Origin: Clostridia bacterium
GTDB lineage: Bacteria; Bacillota; Clostridia; Christensenellales; Aristaeellaceae
Direction of reading: 5' to 3'
Length of the DNA stretch: 64,000 nucleotides
Assembly: GCA_017545905.1 (NCBI GenBank)
Contig: JAFWXL010000092.1
Coordinates: 17,059 to 81,058, forward strand
Positions within the stretch are counted from its first letter, which is position 1. Every line of letters begins with the position of its first letter. Shown one piece after another: positions 24,446-34,598 of the stretch. Under the pieces are notes generated by a model. It did not search any database. It worked only from the letters and a program-made list of their open reading frames with translations, and was not told the origin of the DNA. A program made the position numbers and the translations under genes.

Positions 24446-25894
24446 TTACTTCACAGGCAGCTGCACGGTAAACGTCGTACCTTTGCCCTGTTCACTCTGC
24501 ACGGTGACGGAGCCGGCATGCAGGCGCACAATCTGCTGCACAATCGAAAGGCCCAGACCCGTGCCGCCCGTGTCTCTGGATCGCGCCTTGTCCACGCGGT
24601 AGAAGCGGTCAAATACATGCGCCACATCCTCCGCCGGAATGCCCACGCCCGTATCGCTGATTTCCAGCACGGCGTCGCGACCCATTCTGCGCAGCCTGAC
24701 GCTGATTTTGCCGCCGTCAGGCGTATACTTGATGCCGTTCTCAATGATGTTATAGCACACCTGCGCCAGTTTGCCCGGATCGGCAAACATCTCGCACGCA
24801 TCCGCAATCTCCATGCTGATCTCCTGCCCGCGCTTTTTCGCCAGCGGCTGAAGCCGCTTCACGCTCTCGCGCACCGTATCGGCAAAAACCATCATCTCAC
24901 GGCGAAGCCTGAGCTTATGGCTGTCGATATGCACCAGCGTCAGCAGATCGCCCACCACAGAGGACAGGCGATCGATCTCTTTGTTGATATCCGAGAGGAA
25001 TTCCTGACGGAGATCACCGGGCATATCGTCCTGATAGATCATCGATTCAACCAGAATCTTCATCGTCGCCAGCGGCGTTTTAAGCTCATGGGATGCATTG
25101 GAGACAAACTGATTTCGCGCCTCGTCCAGATTGTGAACCTGCTGGCTCATCTGGTTGAATGCAGCGGCCAGCTGCGCCATCTCGCCTCTGCCCGGCACAT
25201 GCACGCGCCGGCTGTAATCGCCCTCGCTCATGCGCTCAATACCGGCGGACAGCTCCGCCACCGGCCGGGTCACAATCCGCGAGATCACGGCCGCCAGTAC
25301 GAGCACCACCGCCAGCGCCACGCCGAAGATGCCCAGCATCCTGTCGCGCATGTTCGTGAGCGAATCGACCGTCTCCTGCACGGAATCGATCATCACCAGC
25401 GCACCGACGCGCTCGCCGCCGGAAATGAGCGCCGATGCAAAGCAGCCCACCCATGTGCGGTTTACATCGCGTCCGGTCAGCGGATCGAAGACGGAGGGCG
25501 CCTGCTGCGTGCCATTATCAATCTGATGAAAGCCGTAATCGCTTTCCTTCTCCCCGTCAAGCAGCGTATGGACCTCCGAGAGCGCCAGCCTTGTGCCGCA
25601 CTGCTCGTCAAAGGTATCAAACTGCACCTTTCCATCCATATCCACGACCAAAAGGCGGCCCCCGCCTGAGCGGGCCGCCTGAATCAGCCGCTGATAGAAA
25701 GTGTCCGCGCTCTCCCTGCCCGCCTGCTCGCCAAGTACAGCGGAAAGCTCGGATACACTGGTCATGCCCGCTCTGACCGTGTCCTCAAAAAGGGAATCGC
25801 CGACCAGCCGGATCGTCGTCGCCGTTACCAGATAAAACGACGCGCCGATAACCAGCAGGAAGGCGATCAGTATTTTGGTTCTGACAGAGTGCAG
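24446..25894 (-). CDS. Sensor histidine kinase (WalK-like), probable CTG start
   Basis: A 482-residue membrane kinase: transmembrane 1 (KILIAFLLVIGASFYLV), extracytoplasmic sensor (about 35-195), transmembrane 2 (MLGIFGVALAVVLVLAAVI), HAMP (about 215-265), HisKA with FVSNASHELKTPLATMK (phospho-acceptor His) and HATPase_c with NIIENGIKYTP, DTGVGIP and GTGLGLSIV. No ATG, GTG or TTG exists upstream of ATG 25765, yet starting there would delete the first transmembrane helix. A CTG at 25894 lies 8 bp after AAGGA, directly after the response-regulator stop, so a CTG start is the best reading. The last gene pair suggests cell-wall stress sensing. Confidence 0.85.
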   Translation of the reverse strand: MHSVRTKILIAFLLVIGASFYLVTATTIRLVGDSLFEDTVRAGMTSVSELSAVLGEQAGRESADTFYQRLIQAARSGGGRLLVVDMDGKVQFDTFDEQCGTRLALSEVHTLLDGEKESDYGFHQIDNGTQQAPSVFDPLTGRDVNRTWVGCFASALISGGERVGALVMIDSVQETVDSLTNMRDRMLGIFGVALAVVLVLAAVISRIVTRPVAELSAGIERMSEGDYSRRVHVPGRGEMAQLAAAFNQMSQQVHNLDEARNQFVSNASHELKTPLATMKILVESMIYQDDMPGDLRQEFLSDINKEIDRLSSVVGDLLTLVHIDSHKLRLRREMMVFADTVRESVKRLQPLAKKRGQEISMEIADACEMFADPGKLAQVCYNIIENGIKYTPDGGKISVRLRRMGRDAVLEISDTGVGIPAEDVAHVFDRFYRVDKARSRDTGGTGLGLSIVQQIVRLHAGSVTVQSEQGKGTTFTVQLPVK

Positions 25895-25898
25895 CGGG

Positions 25899-26594
25899 TT
25901 AATCCTTGTCCGTGAAATAGTAACCCACTCCCCATTTGGTCAGAATGAATTCCGGGCCGGAGTTATCCCGCTCGATCTTCTCGCGCAGGCGACGGATATG
26001 CACGTCAACCGTGCGCATGTCGCCCATGTAATCATATTTCCAGACGGTTTCCAGCAGCGCTTCACGGCTGTATACCTTGCCGCGATGGGTGATGAGCAGC
26101 TGCAGCAGATCAAATTCCTTGGCCGTCAGACGCACCAGCTGTCCTGCAAGGGTCACAGTGCGGCTCTGGCAGTTGACCTCCAGATCATGCACGCGTACAA
26201 TGCGCTTTTCCTCCACGGTCTCCGGCATCGGCTGGCTGCGCCTGAAGATGGACTTGATGCGCGCCTTGACTTCCAGAATGTTGAACGGCTTGGTCATATA
26301 ATCATCCGCGCCGTATTCAAGCCCCAGAATCTTGTCCATATCCTCGCCCTTGGCGGTAAGCATGATGATGGGCACATTGGAGCGCTCGCGCACGCGTTGG
26401 CACACCTCGATGCCGTCTACGCCCGGCAGCATGACGTCCAGCAGGATCAGGTCATAGTGGTCGTCAAAGAACTTGGCCAGCGCCTCTTCTCCGTCCATCG
26501 CAGAATCCGTGACATACCCATCCTGCTCAAGGCTATATTTGAGACCCTTGAGAATCAAGGGTTCGTCGTCAACCAATAAAATCTTCTTTGGCAT
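25899..26594 (-). CDS. OmpR/PhoB-family response regulator (WalR-like)
   Basis: A 231-residue two-component regulator. Receiver domain residues 1-118: acidic pair VDDE, phospho-acceptor Asp in LILLDVMLPGVDG, Thr in MLTAKG and Lys in YMTKPF. Winged-helix DNA-binding domain about 135-228, with LTAKEFDLLQLL and DVHIRRLREKIE. ATG 26594 is 7 bp from AGAGGA; the upstream ATG 26615 lacks a site. It is the first gene of a five-gene operon and divergent from a D,D-carboxypeptidase gene, which fits a WalR-like cell-wall regulon. Confidence 0.92.
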   Translation of the reverse strand: MPKKILLVDDEPLILKGLKYSLEQDGYVTDSAMDGEEALAKFFDDHYDLILLDVMLPGVDGIEVCQRVRERSNVPIIMLTAKGEDMDKILGLEYGADDYMTKPFNILEVKARIKSIFRRSQPMPETVEEKRIVRVHDLEVNCQSRTVTLAGQLVRLTAKEFDLLQLLITHRGKVYSREALLETVWKYDYMGDMRTVDVHIRRLREKIERDNSGPEFILTKWGVGYYFTDKD

Positions 26595-26767
26595 ATTTCC
26601 ATCCTCTATTTCCATAAGGTCAGCATTTCTTTACCTATTGTAACGCATCTATACATCAAAAATCAAGATGTCAGAAATACTTTTTTGCTGTTTTTGTAAC
26701 ATTTGTTCATTGGAGACATACAATCGAAACATTTGTTGCCGTTCTCAACGCCGGAAGAATCTCGCGC

Positions 26768-26796
26768 TGTACATTTAAGGCGAAAAGTGGTATAGT
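26768..26796 (+). promoter_or_regulatory. Predicted sigma-A promoter of the carboxypeptidase gene
   Basis: TGTACA, 17-bp spacer, TATAGT. The -35 deviates from consensus, leaving room for activation by the neighbouring regulator. Confidence 0.6.
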
Positions 26797-26851
26797 AAAA
26801 AAGAAATGATATGCCATTGTGTCGAACGACTGCAAATATGGAGGGAAAACC

Positions 26852-28330
26852 TTGTCCCGTCGCCTGCTCGCGCTGCTTCTGGCATGCGCGCTGATGATAT
26901 CCGGCCTTCCCCCGGCGGCTGTTGCCGCAGAGGCCGACCCTGAAACAGAGGAAAACGTCTGGGTGGACCCCGTACTCTCTGAGAATGCGATCCCCTGGGA
27001 CGAAAAACACCCGGAGCTGCTCGATCCCAGCATGCTCTACGCGCAAAGCGCCATCCTGATTGAGGCGTCTACCGGCGAAGTGCTCTTTGAAAAGAACGCC
27101 GATGAGATCATGTATCCCGCTTCAACGACCAAGGTGCTGACCTGCTATATCGCGCTGCAGATGGCTGATCTGGAAAACGATCTGGTCACCATCTCGCAAA
27201 ACGCCATTGACCTCGTCCCCCCGACCTATGCGACCATTCCGGTACGCGCCGGCGAAGAGGTCATGATGAAGGACCTGATCGCCGCAACGCTGGTGCGCTC
27301 GGGCAACGAGGGCGCCAATGCCATCGCCGAATACCTCAGCGGCAGCATTTCTTCCTTCGCCTCGCTCATGAATCAGACTGCCTCGATGCTGGGCTGCTCG
27401 TCGGATACCCACTTCACCAATCCCTCCGGCGCGCACGACGAAAACCACTACACCACCGTGCGCGACATGGCCATCATCGCCAAAGCCGCGATGAAGGACG
27501 AGCGCTTCCGCGAGATCGTCAGAAAGAACACCTATGAAATGCCCGCAACCGACGGCGTGCGCGGCGGCCACCCGCTGCGCACACTGGTGGGCGGCACGCA
27601 CATCCTCGATCCGGAAAACGACTACTTCTATCCCGACGCGATCGGCGTGAAGACTGGCTTCACCAATCCCGCCGGTTACTGCTTCGTCGGCGCCGCCAAG
27701 CGCGGCGGCATCGAGCTGATCTCCGTCATCTTCTATTCCTCCCGCCGCGGACGCTGGACGGACACGAAGAAGCTGATGGAATACGGCTTCACGCAGGTGG
27801 AATCCATCAGTCCCGAATCGCTCTACGCCGAAGATCCCCGCACCATCGACATCACCGGCTTCTCGATGGATGATCCGGGCCACGGCGAGCTGCCTCTGGG
27901 CATCCGCGCCATAGATGACAGCAAGGACATGATCATTGTCGGCAACAAGGCCAAGATCGACCTGCTGCGCGAAAACTTCAGTCAGGTTTCCGCGATCCGC
28001 TGGACACGGGAATTCCGCGCGCCTGTGAACGTCGGCGATGTGATGGGCATACTCACATTCTACGCCGAGTCCGGCGAAACGGCGGAATACGAGCTTGTCG
28101 CCACGCGCTCCATCGCCATGCGCGAAAATGCGCCGCCCACGCTTGAGCAGATTGAAGCCTACACCGCCGCGGATGAGAACCCGTGGCCGCGCTTCTCGTG
28201 GGATCTGCTGGTGCCGCCGGGCGCGCTGCTGCTTGCACTGCTCTGGCTGCGCCGCTTCTATCGCCGCCACCGCAAGCGCCGCCCGAAGGCGCCGGATATC
28301 AAGCCGATCAAAAAGCGCTACGTGCGATAA
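26852..28330 (+). CDS. D-alanyl-D-alanine carboxypeptidase (DacF/PBP5 family)
   Basis: A 492-residue exported penicillin-binding protein that trims the terminal D-Ala of peptidoglycan stems. Signal peptide about 1-25, then the active-site motifs YPASTTKVLT (SxxK), RSGNEGAN (SxN) and GVKTGFT (KTG). A PBP5-type C-terminal beta domain follows from about residue 320, and the tail has a transmembrane helix (LVPPGALLLALLWLRRFY) with a strongly basic cytoplasmic end. The TTG at 26852 is the start, 7 bp after GGAGGG; the in-frame GTG at 26819 precedes that site. It is divergent from the WalRK-like operon. Confidence 0.92.
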   Translation: MSRRLLALLLACALMISGLPPAAVAAEADPETEENVWVDPVLSENAIPWDEKHPELLDPSMLYAQSAILIEASTGEVLFEKNADEIMYPASTTKVLTCYIALQMADLENDLVTISQNAIDLVPPTYATIPVRAGEEVMMKDLIAATLVRSGNEGANAIAEYLSGSISSFASLMNQTASMLGCSSDTHFTNPSGAHDENHYTTVRDMAIIAKAAMKDERFREIVRKNTYEMPATDGVRGGHPLRTLVGGTHILDPENDYFYPDAIGVKTGFTNPAGYCFVGAAKRGGIELISVIFYSSRRGRWTDTKKLMEYGFTQVESISPESLYAEDPRTIDITGFSMDDPGHGELPLGIRAIDDSKDMIIVGNKAKIDLLRENFSQVSAIRWTREFRAPVNVGDVMGILTFYAESGETAEYELVATRSIAMRENAPPTLEQIEAYTAADENPWPRFSWDLLVPPGALLLALLWLRRFYRRHRKRRPKAPDIKPIKKRYVR

Positions 28331-28336
28331 ACGCAA

Positions 28337-28369
28337 AAACACAGGATTCAGGCGAATCCTGTGTTTTTT
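28337..28369. terminator. Bidirectional terminator after the carboxypeptidase gene
   Basis: AAAACACAGGATTC and GAATCCTGTGTTTTTT around AGGC. It serves both the plus-strand gene and the convergent XRE gene. Confidence 0.88.
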
Positions 28370-28371
28370 CA

Positions 28372-28665
28372 TCATTCTGTCTTTTCGTGATGTGCTCTCA
28401 GGTCATCGATCAGCAGCATGATATGAGAGATTTCGTTTTCTGTTAAGCCCTCAATATTAAGCCCAGCACACTGATCGTAACCCAGCATCTGGTTGGGAGT
28501 TGTGTTGAAATACCTCACAAGATTCTGAAACATATCCAAAGAAGGTGTGGCGTTCTCATTTTCCCAATTTGAAACTGTCTGTTTGGATACGCCAAAGCGT
28601 TTTCCCAGTTCTTTCTGGCTGATTCCCTTCAGTATCCGAAACTCTTTCAATCGTTCTCCAAACAT
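28372..28665 (-). CDS. XRE-family transcriptional regulator
   Basis: A 97-residue single-domain Cro/CI-type regulator. The helix-turn-helix spans about residues 5-58, with QKELGKRFGVSKQTVSNWEN as the recognition region. A short C-terminal part (EGLTENEISHIMLLIDDLRA) probably dimerises. Divergently transcribed from another XRE gene across an AT-rich 156-bp region that holds a palindromic operator. Its own base composition is more AT-rich than the surrounding genes, which hints at an accessory origin. Confidence 0.85.
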   Translation of the reverse strand: MFGERLKEFRILKGISQKELGKRFGVSKQTVSNWENENATPSLDMFQNLVRYFNTTPNQMLGYDQCAGLNIEGLTENEISHIMLLIDDLRAHHEKTE

Positions 28666-28734
28666 TCATAATCCCACCTAATGTTTGATATGCTTATTCT
28701 ATTCAACTCTCTCCCTTCACATATAATACTCGAA

Positions 28735-28751
28735 GTCAAATTTAATTTGAC
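28735..28751. promoter_or_regulatory. Palindromic operator between divergent XRE genes
   Basis: GTCAAAT-TTA-ATTTGAC is a perfect 17-bp palindrome whose right arm overlaps the -35 box of the plus-strand promoter. A bound XRE dimer would repress that gene. Confidence 0.7.
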
Positions 28752-28775
28752 ATCTCGTCAGTTATACCTTATAAT
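28747..28775 (+). promoter_or_regulatory. Consensus sigma-A promoter of the plus-strand XRE gene
   Basis: TTGACA (28747-28752), 17-bp spacer, TATAAT (28770-28775): a perfect match to consensus. Confidence 0.85.
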
Positions 28776-28821
28776 TCCTAATATGATATAAATTATTTTT
28801 TAAGATATACAGAGGTGTGAA

Positions 28822-29187
28822 ATGATCGTCTCATTCCATATTATCGGCCGGAATATCCGGTCAGCCCGCAGGGCCGCGCATCTCACGCAGGAGCAGGCCG
28901 CCGAAAAAACCGGCATTTCCGCGCTGCATTTCGGGCGCATCGAGCGCGGCGAACACGAACCTTCCATCAGGCTTCTTTCTCGGATTGCCTCTGCGCTGGA
29001 TACCTCCATCTTCGCGCTTTTGTGCGGCTGTATTCTGGATAAGGAGAACCATCCTGTTCTTTTCGAATCTCCCGATCCCGCTGCGCGCGAATACGGCGAA
29101 TACGTCCTCGTCCTGCTGGATGCGTATCAGGAACAGATCAGAAAAACCTACGAAGCACTTAAAGCCAGAGAGCGCGGAAATCCGTAG
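28822..29187 (+). CDS. XRE-family transcriptional regulator
   Basis: A 121-residue Cro/CI-type regulator. Helix-turn-helix at about residues 8-62 (TQEQAAEKTGISALHFGRIE, then GEHEPSIRLLSRIASAL). The C-terminal 45 residues are helical (GEYVLVLLDAYQEQIRKTYE) and likely form the dimer or effector part. GAGGTG lies 5 bp from ATG. It ends with TAG, the only terminal TAG I found in the window. A perfect-consensus promoter with an overlapping palindrome suggests strong expression held down by autorepression or by the divergent regulator. Confidence 0.83.
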   Translation: MIVSFHIIGRNIRSARRAAHLTQEQAAEKTGISALHFGRIERGEHEPSIRLLSRIASALDTSIFALLCGCILDKENHPVLFESPDPAAREYGEYVLVLLDAYQEQIRKTYEALKARERGNP

Positions 29188-29212
29188 GCCGCATCTTCCC
29201 CTCATCCAAAAG

Positions 29213-29249
29213 AAGTCCGCAGAAATCAGGCTCTGCGGACTTGCTTCAT
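29213..29249. terminator. Bidirectional terminator between XRE gene and engB
   Basis: AAGTCCGCAGA and TCTGCGGACTT form an 11-bp stem between two convergent genes. Confidence 0.8.
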
Positions 29250-29867
29250 TTACTTCTGCTCCCCGTCTTCCTCAACTTCGACCTCAGCATAGCAGACTTC
29301 CTCGATTTTATTGAGGATGTCGTCCCTGCCGGTGCCGTCCTCGCTGGAGAAGGGAATCACCTGCCACGGCTGAACAGCCAGCGCACGGCAGATCGGTGCA
29401 ATATGCTTCATACGTGCGCCGCGGCTGATCTTGTCCGACTTGGTTGCAATCACCGTGAACGGAATGCCGCTCTGGCGAAGGAACAGGTTCATCTCCCTGT
29501 CCTCCGTGCTCGGCTCATGGCGGATATCCACCAGATGGAACACGTGGCAAAGATCCTCGGTCGTGGCAAAGTAATTCTGCATCATCCGTCCCCAGGATTC
29601 CTTCTCCGTCTTGCTCACCTTGGCAAAGCCATAGCCCGGCAGATCGATGAAGTTGATCTCCTGATTGATCTGAAAGACGTTGATCAGGCGGGTCTTGCCC
29701 GGTGTGGCGCTGGTGCGCGCGAGCTTGCCGCGGCCCGTCAGCTTGTTGATCATCGAGGACTTGCCCACATTGCTCTTTCCGGCAAACGCCACCTCAGGAC
29801 AGCCCTTCGTGGCAAATTCGCCGTACTCTTTCATCGAGGTGATAAAGTCCGCGCGTTTGACTAACAT
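29250..29867 (-). CDS. engB: Ribosome biogenesis GTP-binding protein EngB/YsxC
   Basis: A 205-residue TrmE-Era-EngA-EngB family GTPase needed for large-subunit assembly. G1 AGKSNVGKSS (about residues 29-38), G2 Thr in TPGKT, G3 DLPGYGFAK, G4 ATKSDK, G5 FSSEDGTG. Length is normal. AGGAG precedes ATG 29867. It is the last gene of the tig-clpP-clpX-lon-engB cluster, which has the same order as in many Firmicutes. Confidence 0.95.
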   Translation of the reverse strand: MLVKRADFITSMKEYGEFATKGCPEVAFAGKSNVGKSSMINKLTGRGKLARTSATPGKTRLINVFQINQEINFIDLPGYGFAKVSKTEKESWGRMMQNYFATTEDLCHVFHLVDIRHEPSTEDREMNLFLRQSGIPFTVIATKSDKISRGARMKHIAPICRALAVQPWQVIPFSSEDGTGRDDILNKIEEVCYAEVEVEEDGEQK

Positions 29868-29882
29868 GTTTTTCTCCTATTC

Positions 29883-32294
29883 TCAGGCATGCATCCCGGC
29901 GGCAGGCACATCGCCCGCAGGTACATGCGCGCCGGCAATCATCGCTTTTGTATTCTTTTTCGCAGCCGGCTTCTCGCACAGCGCCGCGGCCAGCACCGTA
30001 TCCACCGTCTCCGCCGGAACGATCGTGATCGCGCCCAGCACGTTTTCAGGCACTTCCTCCAGATCCTTGATATTCTCCTTCGGAATGAGCACCGTGTCAA
30101 TGCCGGCGCGATGCGCCGCCAGCAGCTTTTCCTTCAGGCCGCCAATCGGCAGCACGCGGCCGCGCAGCGTGATCTCACCGGTCATGGCGACATTCTGCCT
30201 GACGGCGATGCCCGTCAGCGCGGAAACCAGCGCCGTGGTCATCGTCACGCCCGCGCTCGGGCCGTCCTTGGGCACAGCGCCTTCCGGCACATGAATGTGG
30301 ATATCGAGCGTCTTGTAAAAATCCTCCGCAATACCCAGCTCCGCAGCATGCGCACGGACATAGGATTTCGCCGCACGGGCGCTCTCCTTCATCACATCGC
30401 CCAGACTGCCGGTCAGCTCCAGCTGACCCGTACCGGGCATCGTCGTCGTCTCAATCTGCAGTGTATCGCCGCCAACGACGGTATACGCCAGTCCGTTGAC
30501 CACGCCGATCTCCGGCTTCTTGCCAGCCTTTTCGTAGTGATAGCGCGGCGCGCCGAGGAACTGCGTCAGCTTATCCTGCGTGATGCTGACGGTTTCAACG
30601 CCCTCGTCGATCATCTGCACGGCGCTCTTGCGAACCACCTTGCCGATCGTGCGCTGCAGACGGCGCACACCCGCCTCGCGGGTATAGCCCTGAATCAGCG
30701 CGCGCATGATCTTGTCGGTCAGCTTCACGCTCTTTGCCGGCAAGCCGTGCTCCTCAATCTGCTTGGGCAGCAAGTGGCGCTTGGCGATGTTAAGCTTCTC
30801 TTCCTCCGTATAGCCGCTGACCTCAATGAGCTCCATGCGGTCCAGCAGCGGACGCGGAATGGTATCCACAGAGTTCGCCGTGGTAATGAACATCACGCCG
30901 GACAGATCAAACGGGCATTCCAGATAGTGATCGCGGAAGGCATTGTTCTGCGCGCTGTCGAGCACCTCAAGCATCGCGCTCGCCGGATCGCCGCGCACGT
31001 CTGAGGCCATCTTGTCGATCTCATCAAACAGGAACACCGGATTGAGCGTGCCTGCCTGCTTGATCGAGGAGATGATCCGGCCCGGTATCGCGCCGATATA
31101 CGTGCGCCTGTGACCGCGGATCTCCGCCTCATCGCGCACGCCGCCCAGCGACATCTGCACAAACTTGCGGCCCAGCGCGCGGGCGATGGATTTGGCGATG
31201 GACGTCTTGCCCACGCCGGGCGGTCCGACAAAGCAGAGCACGGGGCCCTTCATATTCTTCTTAATGCGGCAAACGGCGAGGTATTCGATCACGCGCTCCT
31301 TGACCTCCTCAAGGCCGTAGTGATCCTCCGCCAGCACGCGGCGGGCGCGCTTGAGGTCGAGGTTATCCGGCGTATTCTTTCCCCACGGCAGATCGAGCAT
31401 CCACTCGATATACGTGCGGCTCACGCCGATCTCCGGGCTGCCCGGCGCCATGCGGGAGAGCCGCTCGAGCTCGCGCTCGGTCTTCTCCTTCGCCTCGTCG
31501 TTCATCGGGGTCTTTTCCAGGCGCTCACGCAGGTCGTCCACATCGGTGGCGTCCTTGTCGCCCAGCTCCGTCTGGATCGCCTTGATCTGCTCGCGCAGGA
31601 AGTAATCCTTCTGGTTCTGCTCAATCTGCTTGCGCACGCGCGCCTGAACCTTCTTTTCCACGCCCGCAAGCTCCGTCTCGCGCACGAGGATCGCGCACAC
31701 GCTTTCCAGCCTCGTCAGTTCGTCGAATTCTTCGAGCACCTGCTGGCGGTCTTCCACCTTCTGCAGCACATTGGCGGCAATCATATCCGCCAGCTGGCCC
31801 GGCTCTTCCATCTCCATGACGGACTGCGCCGTCTCCGGAGAGATGCGTCCGCTCATCTTGCAGAAATCTTCGAAATAATGGCGGGCCGTGCGCAGCAGCG
31901 CGTCGGTCTCGATGGAGGCCGGCACGTCCTGCTCCAGCAGTTCGTCCAGCGCGCCCTCGAAGTGCGGCTCCTCCTGTGTCACAGCGCGCAGGATCGCACG
32001 GCTCTTGCCCTCCACCAGCAGGCGGATATTGTCGCCCGGCAGCTTGATTACCTGCTTGATCGCAGCGATCGTGCCCACATGATAGATATCGTCGATGCCG
32101 GGATCATCCACGTCGATGTCCCGCTGCGCAACCAGAAAGATTCTCTGATCCTCCATCATGGCGCGTTCCAGCGCGGCAATGGATTTCTTTCTGCCGACGT
32201 CAAAGTGCAGCACCATATGCGGAAAGACCATCAGCCCGCGCAGCGGCAGCATCGGCAGGCTGACCGGCTGTGTTTTCTTTTTTGCTTTGGCCAT
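29883..32294 (-). CDS. lon: ATP-dependent protease Lon
   Basis: An 803-residue LonA protease. N-terminal substrate-binding domain ([20 protein letters not shown]), coiled coil, AAA+ module with Walker [10 protein letters not shown] and Walker [11 protein letters not shown], sensor [13 protein letters not shown], and the peptidase domain with catalytic Ser in [11 protein letters not shown] and Lys in [16 protein letters not shown] 32294 is about 8 bp from AGGAGGAA; the TTG seven codons earlier contains that site. It has its own promoter (32356-32384) and lies after the clpX terminator, so lon-engB can be transcribed separately. Confidence 0.96.
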   Translation of the reverse strand: MAKAKKKTQPVSLPMLPLRGLMVFPHMVLHFDVGRKKSIAALERAMMEDQRIFLVAQRDIDVDDPGIDDIYHVGTIAAIKQVIKLPGDNIRLLVEGKSRAILRAVTQEEPHFEGALDELLEQDVPASIETDALLRTARHYFEDFCKMSGRISPETAQSVMEMEEPGQLADMIAANVLQKVEDRQQVLEEFDELTRLESVCAILVRETELAGVEKKVQARVRKQIEQNQKDYFLREQIKAIQTELGDKDATDVDDLRERLEKTPMNDEAKEKTERELERLSRMAPGSPEIGVSRTYIEWMLDLPWGKNTPDNLDLKRARRVLAEDHYGLEEVKERVIEYLAVCRIKKNMKGPVLCFVGPPGVGKTSIAKSIARALGRKFVQMSLGGVRDEAEIRGHRRTYIGAIPGRIISSIKQAGTLNPVFLFDEIDKMASDVRGDPASAMLEVLDSAQNNAFRDHYLECPFDLSGVMFITTANSVDTIPRPLLDRMELIEVSGYTEEEKLNIAKRHLLPKQIEEHGLPAKSVKLTDKIMRALIQGYTREAGVRRLQRTIGKVVRKSAVQMIDEGVETVSITQDKLTQFLGAPRYHYEKAGKKPEIGVVNGLAYTVVGGDTLQIETTTMPGTGQLELTGSLGDVMKESARAAKSYVRAHAAELGIAEDFYKTLDIHIHVPEGAVPKDGPSAGVTMTTALVSALTGIAVRQNVAMTGEITLRGRVLPIGGLKEKLLAAHRAGIDTVLIPKENIKDLEEVPENVLGAITIVPAETVDTVLAAALCEKPAAKKNTKAMIAGAHVPAGDVPAAGMHA

Positions 32295-32355
32295 GGCTTG
32301 TTCCTCCTTCAATACCGGCCGGTGATTCGTAAGCTAGGGCGGCCGATGTTCATCT

Positions 32356-32384
32356 ATTATACCCGAAGGATGTCCAATTTGCAA
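32356..32384 (-). promoter_or_regulatory. Predicted sigma-A promoter of lon-engB
   Basis: Minus-strand TTGCAA (32384-32379), 17-bp spacer, TATAAT (32361-32356). No CIRCE or CtsR-type heat-shock box was recognised nearby. Confidence 0.72.
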
Positions 32385-32515
32385 CCGATACAGCCTGACC
32401 AAGTATCTCCTGTCACGAAATGCAAGCCGTCTTCGCCTGTGCCGGTTCAGAACAGCCTGACAGAATCACCCGTCGGCGCTCGCCGTCGTATTCTCGATCG
32501 ATTCTAACGGTATAG

Positions 32516-32546
32516 AAAAGCGAGGAACGATTCGTTCCCCGCTCTT
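32516..32546 (-). terminator. Intrinsic terminator of clpX
   Basis: Minus-strand GAGCGGGGAACGA pairs with TCGTTCCTCGC and is followed by TTTTC. Confidence 0.78.
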
Positions 32547-32556
32547 GCAATTCTCA

Positions 32557-33870
<1,314 letters not shown>

Positions 33871-33900
33871 TTCGCACCTCAGATTCTTACTTCATAGAGA

Positions 33901-33932
33901 ATGATTTCTCCCCCGTTCGGGGGAGAAATCAT
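33901..33932 (-). other. Strong intercistronic hairpin between clpP and clpX
   Basis: ATGATTTCTCCCCC and GGGGGAGAAATCAT form a perfect 14-bp stem with a GTTC/GAAC loop. No U-run follows in the minus direction, so it more likely stabilises or processes mRNA than terminates it. Confidence 0.6.
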
Positions 33933-33949
33933 CAGAAATCATCAATGGA

Positions 33950-34549
33950 TTATTTGTTTCGCGGCTCGAAGATCTTGTCGACGATGCCGTATTTGAGCGC
34001 CTCCTCGGCCGTCATGAAGTAATCACGCTCCACGTCCTGCTGGATTTTTTCCAGCGGCTGGCCGGTCATTTCGCTCATCAGGGCATTCATCTTGTTCTTC
34101 GTGCGCAGCAGCCACTGCGCATGCAGCTGCACGTCGGTCGCCTGACCGCTCGCACCGCCGCTGGGCTGATGGATCATGATCTCGCTGTTAGGCAGCGCCA
34201 TGCGCATGCCCGGCTCGCCGGCCATCAGCAGGAACGCGCCCATGGACGCAGCCATGCCCAGACACACCGTGCGGACCTTCGGCTTGATGTAGCGCATGGT
34301 ATCATAGATTGCCATGCCGTCGGTGACGCTGCCGCCCGGGCTGTTGATGTACATGGAGATCTCCGCATCCGGATCCTCCATCTCCAGGAACAGAAGCTGG
34401 GCCACGATGCTGTTGGCCAGCGTCTGGTTGACCTCGCCGCGCAGGAACACGACGCGATCCTTGAGCAGCCTGGAATATACGTCATAAGAGCGCTCGCCAT
34501 AGGGCGTCTTCTCAATGACGCTGGGCTCAATGTAATAATTGTCAATCAT
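33950..34549 (-). CDS. clpP: ATP-dependent Clp protease proteolytic subunit ClpP
   Basis: A 199-residue serine protease that assembles into a tetradecameric barrel. Catalytic triad: Ser in [11 protein letters not shown] (near residue 98), His in IMIHQPSGG (near 123) and Asp in [12 protein letters not shown] (near 172). The N-terminal axial loop and length are normal. ATG 34549 follows AAGGAGG. It lies between tig and clpX. Confidence 0.96.
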   Translation of the reverse strand: MIDNYYIEPSVIEKTPYGERSYDVYSRLLKDRVVFLRGEVNQTLANSIVAQLLFLEMEDPDAEISMYINSPGGSVTDGMAIYDTMRYIKPKVRTVCLGMAASMGAFLLMAGEPGMRMALPNSEIMIHQPSGGASGQATDVQLHAQWLLRTKNKMNALMSEMTGQPLEKIQQDVERDYFMTAEEALKYGIVDKIFEPRNK

Positions 34550-34598
34550 GGATGTGCCTCCTTATCAGACTGGAAATCCGACAGGCGCGACTTCCGGA

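Noticed and set aside
32313-32556. CIRCE or CtsR heat-shock operator ahead of lon
   Set aside because: Neither the CIRCE inverted repeat nor tandem CtsR heptads could be found around the lon, clpX or tig promoters.
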